A model generated the notes under the pieces. The model was not told where the DNA came from. It did no database searches and saw only the letters and a program-made list of their open reading frames with translations. A stretch of 38,675 nt of DNA from Betaproteobacteria bacterium (GTDB lineage Bacteria; Pseudomonadota; Gammaproteobacteria; Burkholderiales; SG8-39). How positions within the stretch are numbered: the stretch's first letter is position 1; every line of letters begins with the position of its first letter. Positions 33,466 through 38,675 of the stretch are shown one piece after another. The stretch spans positions 1-38,675 of the forward strand of contig JAOUIL010000025.1 of NCBI GenBank assembly GCA_029883975.1, in the 5' to 3' direction. Position numbers and translations under genes: made by a program.

Positions 33466-34593
33466 CTAGGTGGGGTCCTGTATCTGCGCGTCCGCCGCGA
33501 CGGTGCCGGGAAGCGTCGCCGCGGGCGGGTGGAACTGCGCGACGCGGTTGCGCCCGGCTTCCTTCGCCTGGTAGAGCGCGCGGTCGGCGCGCGCCAGCAG
33601 CGCGTCCATCGAGCGCCCGTCCTGCGGGAAGCTCGCGGCGCCGATGCTCACCGAGCAGGCGACCGTGGCGGTGCCGGTGGCGAACGGCGCCGACGCGACG
33701 GCGTTGCGGATGCGCTCCGCCACCTCGAACGCGCCGCGCGCCGGCGTGTCGGGCAGCATGACGACGAACTCGTCGCCGCCATAGCGCGCCGCGATGTCGG
33801 TGGAGCGCAGCTGCTGCAAGACCAGCTTGACCAGGTGCTGCAGCATGCGGTTGCCGGCCTCGTGGCCGAACTGGTCGTTCATCTGCTTGAGGTTGTCCGA
33901 GTCGACCATCAGGAAGCTGGCCGGGCGCTCGTAGCGCTGCGCCTGCGCGAACAGGCGGTTGGCGATCACGACGAAGCCGCGCATGTTGTACAGGCCGGTG
34001 AGCTCGTCGGTCTCCGACAGCAGCTTGGCGCGGTTCAGGCCGAAGCGGATGTCGGCCGAGAACATGGTGGTGATGTAGGCCACCAGCACGACCGGCGCCA
34101 TGTGCGCGAGGACGCCGCCGAAATAGTGCAGCGTCGTCATGTCCTTGGAGCCGAGCTGCCAGTCGAGGAACAGGTAGCACAGGCTGATCAGGCCGACGTG
34201 CGCGAGCGTCAGCGCCTTGCCGAGCGTGAGCGCGGCGGTGATCACCACCAGCAGGTAGGCGTTGAGCAGCGGGCTCGTCAGGCCGCCCGTGAACCACAGC
34301 GCCCAGGTGATGAACACCACCATCGCCAGGGTCTCCACGGCGATCTTCCAGCGCGTCTCGCGGCGGTAGAAGTTCGTGTAGCGGAAGCTCATGACGAAGG
34401 CGGCGTAGATGAACATCGCCATCGACAGGGCCGGCTCGACGTAGGAAGTGGGCGTGCCGAACACCCGGTAGAGGAGCACCAGGATGAGCAGCAGCCACTC
34501 GATTTCCGCGACCGTGCGGGAGATGCCGCGCAGCTCCTCCTGCTCGACACTCGGCAGGGTGCTGCGCTGGGCGTAGGTCCGCAGCTCGGCCAT
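33466..34593 (-). CDS. Membrane diguanylate cyclase (GGDEF)
   Basis: The 375-residue protein has about five to six membrane helices (residues 30-180) and a GGDEF domain at about 188-350. The active-site motif is intact, Y271-GGDEF-276. An RxxD inhibitory site (R263-STD266) lies five residues before it, so the enzyme should make c-di-GMP from two GTP and be product-inhibited. Other conserved elements are DELTGLYNMRGF and the MVDSDNLKQMNDQFGHEAGN substrate region. It is the only apparently active c-di-GMP enzyme in the window. It is divergent from the histidine phosphatase across a short gap with a palindrome. Confidence 0.93.
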   Translation of the reverse strand: MAELRTYAQRSTLPSVEQEELRGISRTVAEIEWLLLILVLLYRVFGTPTSYVEPALSMAMFIYAAFVMSFRYTNFYRRETRWKIAVETLAMVVFITWALWFTGGLTSPLLNAYLLVVITAALTLGKALTLAHVGLISLCYLFLDWQLGSKDMTTLHYFGGVLAHMAPVVLVAYITTMFSADIRFGLNRAKLLSETDELTGLYNMRGFVVIANRLFAQAQRYERPASFLMVDSDNLKQMNDQFGHEAGNRMLQHLVKLVLQQLRSTDIAARYGGDEFVVMLPDTPARGAFEVAERIRNAVASAPFATGTATVACSVSIGAASFPQDGRSMDALLARADRALYQAKEAGRNRVAQFHPPAATLPGTVAADAQIQDPT

Positions 34594-34608
34594 GCGGCGG
34601 CTATCATA

Positions 34609-34623
34609 CCTGTCCTGGACAGG
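34609..34623. promoter_or_regulatory. Perfect 15-bp palindrome in a divergent intergenic region
   Basis: CCTGTCC-T-GGACAGG is a perfect inverted repeat in the 39 bp between the divergent ATGs of the diguanylate cyclase and the histidine phosphatase. It is well placed to be an operator, but the binding protein is unknown. Confidence 0.5.
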
Positions 34624-34632
34624 CCGGACGGA

Positions 34633-35268
34633 ATGAGAAATTCACGAATCTGCATGGTGCGCCACGGCGAGACCTCGTGGAACGCGGAAGGGCGCGTGCA
34701 GGGACAGACCGATGTGCCGCTGTCGACCGTCGGCGAGGCCCAGGCGCGCGCGGTGCGCGCAGCGCTCGCCGGGCTGCGCTTCGACGCGCTGTACGCGAGC
34801 GACCTGGCGCGCGTGCGCCAGACGGCGGCGCCGTCGGCGGCGGCGCTTGGCCTCGCGCCGCGCCTCGACGCGCGGCTGCGCGAGCGCCACTACGGCAAGT
34901 TCGAGACGCTCACCTATGCCGAGGCGAAGGCGCGCCTGCCGCAGGACTACGCGCGCTTCCGCGACAAGGACCCGGACTACGACTTCGGCAGCGGCGAGCG
35001 GCTGCGCGACTTCCAGGCGCGCGCCATCGCCTGCGTCGCGGAAATCGGCGCGCGGCACGCAGGCGGTACGGTGCTGGTGTTCACGCACGGCGGCGTGCTG
35101 GAGATGGTGTACCGCCACGCGCACGGCCGCGGCCTGTCCGATGCCCGCGACTTCGAGATCCCCAACGCGGCGCTCAACTGGATCGAGGTCGGCGCGGCCG
35201 GCTGGCGGGTGCGCGAGTGGGCGCGGGTCGAGCACCTGGACAGGGCGCTCGACGACCTGCCAGGATAG
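34633..35268 (+). CDS. Histidine phosphatase family protein (phosphoglycerate mutase-like)
   Basis: The 211-residue protein has the RHG motif with nucleophile His11 (ICMVRHGETSWN), the acid/base region RERHYGKFETLTYAEA and the second histidine in VFTHGGVLEMVYR. It resembles GpmB/CobC-like phosphatases. The substrate is not evident; there are no cobalamin genes nearby. ATG 34633 (MRNSRICMV) lies 39 bp from the divergent diguanylate cyclase ATG. Confidence 0.88.
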   Translation: MRNSRICMVRHGETSWNAEGRVQGQTDVPLSTVGEAQARAVRAALAGLRFDALYASDLARVRQTAAPSAAALGLAPRLDARLRERHYGKFETLTYAEAKARLPQDYARFRDKDPDYDFGSGERLRDFQARAIACVAEIGARHAGGTVLVFTHGGVLEMVYRHAHGRGLSDARDFEIPNAALNWIEVGAAGWRVREWARVEHLDRALDDLPG

Positions 35269-35274
35269 CCGCGC

Positions 35275-35730
35275 ATGCCGCCGCAGTTCGAGTTTCTGAT
35301 GCGCATCGCCGCCGACGTCGGCGAGGTCGTCACCATGGGCGGCGGGCCTCTGGGCGAGCGCCGCGTCGTGTCCATCGACGGCGGCACGTTCGAGGGCCCG
35401 CAGCTCGCCGGGCGCATCGAGCCGGGCGGCGCCGACTGGCAGATCGTGCGCGCCGACGGCGTGCTCGACATCGACGCGCGCTACGTGCTGCGCACCGCCG
35501 CGGGAGCGGCGATCCGCGTGGTGAGCCAGGGGTACCGCTACGGCCCGCCCGAGGTGCTCGCATCGCTCGCCAGCGGCGAGGCGGTCGCGCCGGAACGCTA
35601 CTTCTTCCGCACGGTGATGCGCTTCGAGACCGGCGCGCCGGACCTGCTCTGGCTCAACCGCTCCATCGCCGTGGCGAGCGCCGAGCGCAAGGCGCGCCAG
35701 GTGCTGCTCGAGTCCTGGCGCCTGCGCTAG
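35275..35730 (+). CDS. DUF3237 family protein
   Basis: The 151-residue protein shows the DUF3237 beta-barrel pattern: FEFLMRIAADVGEVVTMGGGPLGERRVVSIDGGTFEGPQLAGRIEPGGADWQIVRADGVLDIDARYVLRT, and FRTVMRFETGAPDLLWLNRSIAVASAER near the end. It is full length for the family, whose function is unknown. It starts 6 bp after the phosphatase stop, so the two are an operon. Its TAG shares a CTAG with the convergent SrkA-like gene. Confidence 0.87.
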   Translation: MPPQFEFLMRIAADVGEVVTMGGGPLGERRVVSIDGGTFEGPQLAGRIEPGGADWQIVRADGVLDIDARYVLRTAAGAAIRVVSQGYRYGPPEVLASLASGEAVAPERYFFRTVMRFETGAPDLLWLNRSIAVASAERKARQVLLESWRLR

Positions 35731-36704
35731 GGGGCGTCGAGCGGGGGCTCGTCCATCAGCGCAATCTGCTCGCGCAGCTCGAGGATGCGGTCCTGCCAGT
35801 AGCGCTGCGTGTTGAACCAGGGAAACGCCGCCGGAAACGCCGGGTCGTCCCAGCGCCGCGCGATCCACGCCGAGTAGTGCAGCAGGCGCAGCGTGCGCAG
35901 CGCCTCCAGCAGGTGCAGCTCGCGCGCGTCGAATTCGCGGAACTGACGGTAGCCCTCGAGCACGTGGCCGAGCTGCTTCTCCATCGCCGCCCGGTCGCCC
36001 GACAGGAGCATCCACACGTCCTGCACCGCGGGGCCGGTGCGCGCGTCGTCGAAATCGACGAAATGCGGGCCGGCCTCGGTCCACAGCACGTTGCCCGCGT
36101 GGCAGTCGCCGTGCAGCCGCAGGGCCCGCAGCGTGCCGGCGCGCGCATAGCTCCGGTCGACGCCCTGCAGCGCGAGGTCCGCGGCGCTGCGCCACGCCTC
36201 GCACAGGTCCGCGGGCACGAAATCGTGCGCGAGCAGCCAGTCGCGCGGCTCGCGGCCGAAGCTCCCGGCGTCGAGCGCGGGCCGCGTGGCGAAGGCGCGC
36301 GCGGCGCCCGTGGCGTGGATGCGGCCGAGATAGCGCCCGAGCCAGGCAAGCGTTTCGCGGTCCTCGAGCTCCGGCGTGCGGCCGCCGCGGCGCGGGAACA
36401 CGGCGAAGCGGAAGCCCGCGTGCGCGCGCAGCGTGGCGCCGGCGAGATCGAGCGGCGCGACGGCAGGAATCTCGCGCGCCGCCAGCTCTTGCACGAAGCT
36501 GTGCTCCTCAAGGATCTGCGCGTCGCTCCAGCGCCCCGGGCGGTAGAACTTGGCCACCACGCTGCTGCCGTCCTCCAGCCAAACCTGGTAGACGCGGTTC
36601 TCGTAGCTGTTCAGCGCCAGCAGCCGCCCGTCGCCGCGCAGGCCTGCGGTCTCCAGGGCGTCGAGCACGGTCGCGGGTCCGAGCTCGGCGTAGGGCGCGC
36701 TCAT
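35727..36704 (-). CDS. srkA: SrkA (YihE)-like stress response kinase
   Basis: The 325-residue protein belongs to the choline-kinase-like fold of SrkA. It has LNSYENRVYQVWLEDGSSVVAKFYRPGRWS with the ATP-binding lysine, LHGDCHAGNVLW as the catalytic HGDxHxGN loop (usual Pro replaced by Ala), and FVDFDDARTGPAVQDVWMLL as the metal-binding segment. SrkA phosphorylates proteins on Ser/Thr and protects E. coli against stress-induced death. ATG 36704 gives the family N-terminus (MSAPYAELGPATVLDALE). It is divergent from mlaF with only 25 bp between the ATGs. Confidence 0.9.
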   Translation of the reverse strand: MSAPYAELGPATVLDALETAGLRGDGRLLALNSYENRVYQVWLEDGSSVVAKFYRPGRWSDAQILEEHSFVQELAAREIPAVAPLDLAGATLRAHAGFRFAVFPRRGGRTPELEDRETLAWLGRYLGRIHATGAARAFATRPALDAGSFGREPRDWLLAHDFVPADLCEAWRSAADLALQGVDRSYARAGTLRALRLHGDCHAGNVLWTEAGPHFVDFDDARTGPAVQDVWMLLSGDRAAMEKQLGHVLEGYRQFREFDARELHLLEALRTLRLLHYSAWIARRWDDPAFPAAFPWFNTQRYWQDRILELREQIALMDEPPLDAP

Positions 36705-36729
36705 GGCTTGGGCTAGACTACCATCCGCC

Positions 36730-37536
36730 ATGCAGCCGACCCCCGGCAACGCGGTCGAGATCCGCGACGTGCACTTCGCGTACAACGAGCATGCGGTGCT
36801 GCGCGGGCTGACGCTCGACGTGCCGCGCGGCAAGGTGGTCGGCATCCTTGGCACCAGCGGCAGCGGCAAGTCGACGCTGCTGAAGCTCATCGGCGGGCAG
36901 TTGCGGCCGGCGCGCGGCACCATCCACGTGGACGGCGAGCCGGTGCACGAGCTGGACGGCGGACCGCTCTACGCGTTGCGCCGCAAGATGGGCATGATGT
37001 TCCAGACCAGCGGCCTGTTCACCGACCTGTCGGTGTTCGAGAACATCGCCTTCCCGATCCGCGAGCACACGGACCTGCCCGAGGACCTGGTGAGGAGCCT
37101 GGTGCTGATGAAGCTGCACGCGGTCGGCCTGCGCGGTGCGCATGCGCTGCGCGTTTCCGACCTCTCGGGCGGCATGACGCGGCGCGTGGCGCTGGCGCGC
37201 GCTATCGCCATGGACCCGATGCTGGCGATGTACGACGAGCCCTTCGCCGGCCTGGACCCGATCTCGCTCAACGTGATCGCCGACCTGATCCGCACGCTGA
37301 ACGACGCGCTCGGCGCCACGTCGATCGTCGTCACCTACGACGTCACCGAGTCGCTCAAGGTCGCCGACCTGCTGTACGTGGTCGCGGACGGCGCGGTCAT
37401 CGCCAGCGGTGCGCCGGCCGCCCTGCGTGAATCGCGCGATCCGCGCGTGCACCAGTTCCTGCACATGGAGCCCGACGGCCCGGTGCGCTTCCACTACCCG
37501 GGCGCGCCGTTGCGCAGCGAGCTCGGCCTGGGCTGA
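36730..37536 (+). CDS. mlaF: MlaF-like ABC transporter ATPase, orphan
   Basis: The 268-residue ATPase is typical of MlaF: Walker A GTSGSGKST (41-49), Q-loop FQTSGLF (Q92), signature LSGGM (145-149), Walker B MLAMYDEPF with E170, and D-loop AGLD. It would energise phospholipid transport with MlaE, MlaD and MlaB at the inner membrane. Two things are odd. The H-loop reads VTYD, with Tyr203 where MlaF and nearly all ABC ATPases have His. No mlaE/D/C gene follows; the next gene is convergent msrB. ATG 36730 (MQPTPGNAVEIRD) is chosen because an earlier in-frame start would overlap srkA. Confidence 0.88.
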   Translation: MQPTPGNAVEIRDVHFAYNEHAVLRGLTLDVPRGKVVGILGTSGSGKSTLLKLIGGQLRPARGTIHVDGEPVHELDGGPLYALRRKMGMMFQTSGLFTDLSVFENIAFPIREHTDLPEDLVRSLVLMKLHAVGLRGAHALRVSDLSGGMTRRVALARAIAMDPMLAMYDEPFAGLDPISLNVIADLIRTLNDALGATSIVVTYDVTESLKVADLLYVVADGAVIASGAPAALRESRDPRVHQFLHMEPDGPVRFHYPGAPLRSELGLG

Positions 37537-38094
37537 CTAGGCCTGGCCTTCCTTCGGGACGAATTTCAGCGCGACGCCGTTGTTGCAGTAGCGCAGGCCG
37601 GTCGGCGCGGGGCCGTCCTTGAACAGGTGCCCGTGGTGCCCGCCGCAGCGCTTGCAGTGGTACTCGGTGCGCGGGTAGATGAGCAGGTAGTCGGTCTTGG
37701 TGCCGAACACGCCCGGGATGGTGGTGAAGAAGCTCGGCCAGCCCGTGCCGCTGTCGAACTTCATCGCCGAGGTGTAGAGCGGCAGGTCACAGCCGGCGCA
37801 GACAAACACGCCGGCGCGCTTCTCGCGGTCGAGCGGGCTCGTGCCCGCGCGCTCGGTGCCTTCCTCGCGCATCACGCGGAAGGCCGCCGGCGACAGGCGC
37901 TGCTTCCATTCCTTTTCCGTGAGCTTGAGCGGCTCGTCCGGAGAGGGCGTCGGCGTGCCGGCGGCGAGGTAGTTCCTCCACGTGCTCTGCAGCTCTTCGA
38001 CCATCGCGAGTCCTTTCTTCTGCGCGTGCGCAAGCGCCGCGGCGCCGGCGAACGGCGCGGCGAGCAGCGCTTTCAACAGGGAGCGTCGTTGCAT
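37537..38094 (-). CDS. msrB: Exported peptide-methionine (R)-S-oxide reductase
   Basis: The 185-residue protein starts with an apparent Tat-like signal (MQRRSLLKALLAAPFAGAAALAHA) and contains a complete MsrB domain (about 57-180). Zinc ligands are C99, C102, C147 and C150, and SGTGWPSF and GHHGHLFKDGP are conserved. The catalytic Cys170 sits in RYCNNGVAL, where most members read RYCINS. It would repair oxidised methionine in periplasmic proteins. The resolving cysteine is not obvious. It is convergent with mlaF, the two stops being adjacent. Confidence 0.92.
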   Translation of the reverse strand: MQRRSLLKALLAAPFAGAAALAHAQKKGLAMVEELQSTWRNYLAAGTPTPSPDEPLKLTEKEWKQRLSPAAFRVMREEGTERAGTSPLDREKRAGVFVCAGCDLPLYTSAMKFDSGTGWPSFFTTIPGVFGTKTDYLLIYPRTEYHCKRCGGHHGHLFKDGPAPTGLRYCNNGVALKFVPKEGQA

Positions 38095-38147
38095 CGGGTT
38101 CTCCTTCCGGCAGTTTAGTCGAAAGCGCCCACCGGACCTGACAAGCG

Positions 38148-38176
38148 CCGACGGCCAGCGCGGGGCTGGCCGTCGG
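38148..38176 (-). terminator. Strong hairpin between the His/Arg-rich gene and msrB
   Basis: A perfect 12-bp stem (CCGACGGCCAGC with GCTGGCCGTCGG) with a 5-nt loop lies 22 bp after the stop of the minus-strand gene ending at 38199. Only a weak T-containing stretch (CTTGT) follows on that strand, so it is probably a terminator but not of the classic form. Confidence 0.6.
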
Positions 38177-38198
38177 GCCGCGAGGTGTGCCGCGCTCG

Positions 38199-38549
38199 CT
38201 AGTGGCCGGCGCTGGCGATCGCCGCGCCGAGCACGGCGCCGAAGATCAGGCCGCCCAGCATGTCGTGCGAGTGGCTGGAGTGATAGACCACGGCCGGGGG
38301 CGGCGGGGGCGCATGGCGGTGCACGACCACCGGGCGGTACGCGACGTGCCGCCGCACGACCACCGGGCGGTGCTCCACGTGGCGCACCACGACGCGGCGC
38401 TCGCTGTGGCCGTAGTAGGGGGCACGGGCGTCGCGGGCGACGGTGCGCTTGTCGAACGTGCCGTAGCGATCGTGGTCGGCGAGCGCGGGGCTCGTGCCGA
38501 GGAGCACGGTTGCGCTCAGGACGGCGGTGGCGGCGATCTTCTTCAGCAT
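38199..38549 (-). CDS. Exported His/Arg/Val-rich protein with C-terminal glycine-rich hydrophobic segment
   Basis: The 116-residue protein has a signal peptide (MLKKIAATAVLSATVLLGTSPALA, cleavage before DHD). It continues with a low-complexity basic region built of repeats like VVVRHVEHRPVVVRRHVAYRPVVVHRH, then a PPPPP hinge and a hydrophobic glycine-rich helix (MLGGLIFGAVLGAAIASAGH) like a glycine zipper. I know no function for it; about one residue in eight is His, so metal binding or association with anionic envelope polymers is conceivable. AGGAGA lies 5' of the ATG at 38549. Confidence 0.75.
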   Translation of the reverse strand: MLKKIAATAVLSATVLLGTSPALADHDRYGTFDKRTVARDARAPYYGHSERRVVVRHVEHRPVVVRRHVAYRPVVVHRHAPPPPPAVVYHSSHSHDMLGGLIFGAVLGAAIASAGH

Positions 38550-38621
38550 GGCAGTCTCCTTTTCTGCTTGCCCCGGCCTCCCATGAGCGCCGGCGACGGA
38601 GACAGCATCGGGCCGCCGGCA

Positions 38622-38656
38622 GGTAACGTGTGTAACCGTGTGTTACCCCGGTAACC
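38622..38656. promoter_or_regulatory. Array of four GTAAC half-sites upstream of the His/Arg-rich gene
   Basis: GTAAC occurs at 38623-38627, 38632-38636 and 38651-38655, and inverted (GTTAC) at 38642-38646, with steps of 9-10 bp, about one helical turn. It lies about 75-107 bp upstream of the ATG at 38549. The spacing suggests tandem binding of a response regulator or similar protein. Confidence 0.55.
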
Positions 38657-38675
38657 GGAAAAACCGTTCTATTTC

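Noticed and set aside
1-38675. rRNA, tRNA, CRISPR array, replication origin or prophage
   Set aside because: Nothing in the reading resembled these. Genes are contiguous and chromosomal in character, though short tRNA-like folds cannot be fully excluded without a structure search.

Overview
The window is about 38.7 kb of very GC-rich, densely coded DNA. Gene content points to a betaproteobacterium, probably an environmental Burkholderiales or Rhodocyclales relative: a ferredoxin-type 2-oxoacid oxidoreductase operon with an Nfn-like electron-transfer pair, the N-acetylglutaminylglutamine amide (NAGGN) osmolyte operon, MlaF, SrkA, PPK2 and many signalling proteins. Placement is inferred from family recognition only; no rRNA or tRNA gene is visible. 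Nearly all the DNA is coding. The only non-coding stretches over 200 bp are 3586-3847 and 7097-7398.

Layout. (1) 1-3585, minus strand: NfnA-like and NfnB/GltD-like flavoproteins, then the alpha subunit of a 2-oxoglutarate:ferredoxin oxidoreductase cut by the left edge. An FNR-type box lies 49 bp upstream of the first gene. (2) 3848-8280: exported metallo-hydrolase, DNA polymerase IV, MAPEG protein, a LysR regulator divergent from a small ORF plus pirin, with an AT-rich region between. (3) 8288-14835, minus strand: seven co-directional genes (MarR, MFS transporter, PPK2, DUF3617-like protein, exported FecR-domain protein, haem-motif DUF3365-HAMP receptor, Ser/Thr kinase). The last three look like an envelope-to-cytoplasm signalling module. 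(4) 14935-21264, plus strand: the NAGGN operon (amidotransferase, acetyltransferase/ATP-grasp synthetase, M42 peptidase) extended by an OPT-family transporter. It shares a compact divergent promoter with marR.

(5) 21261-25269: DksA/TraR-type zinc-finger protein, two unknown proteins, an eroded REP-associated transposase, and an orphan molybdopterin-binding xanthine dehydrogenase-type subunit. (6) 25274-30087: a degenerate GGDEF-EAL protein and a degenerate HD-GYP protein, divergent from a Ser/Thr kinase with a C-terminal cyclic-nucleotide-binding domain. (7) 30113-33376: class III CoA-transferase, zinc-less quinone-reductase-type MDR protein, exported cyclase-family protein. (8) 33466-38549: an apparently active membrane diguanylate cyclase, histidine phosphatase, DUF3237 protein, SrkA-like kinase, orphan MlaF with an altered H-loop, exported MsrB, and a His/Arg-rich exported protein with a repeated GTAAC array upstream.

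The most notable candidates for undescribed biology are the FecR / haem-DUF3365-HAMP / kinase module, the kinase-CNB locus facing catalytically eroded c-di-GMP proteins, and the MarR- and OPT-associated NAGGN operon. A window-wide curiosity is that four of eight convergent gene pairs end on one shared palindromic CTAG.
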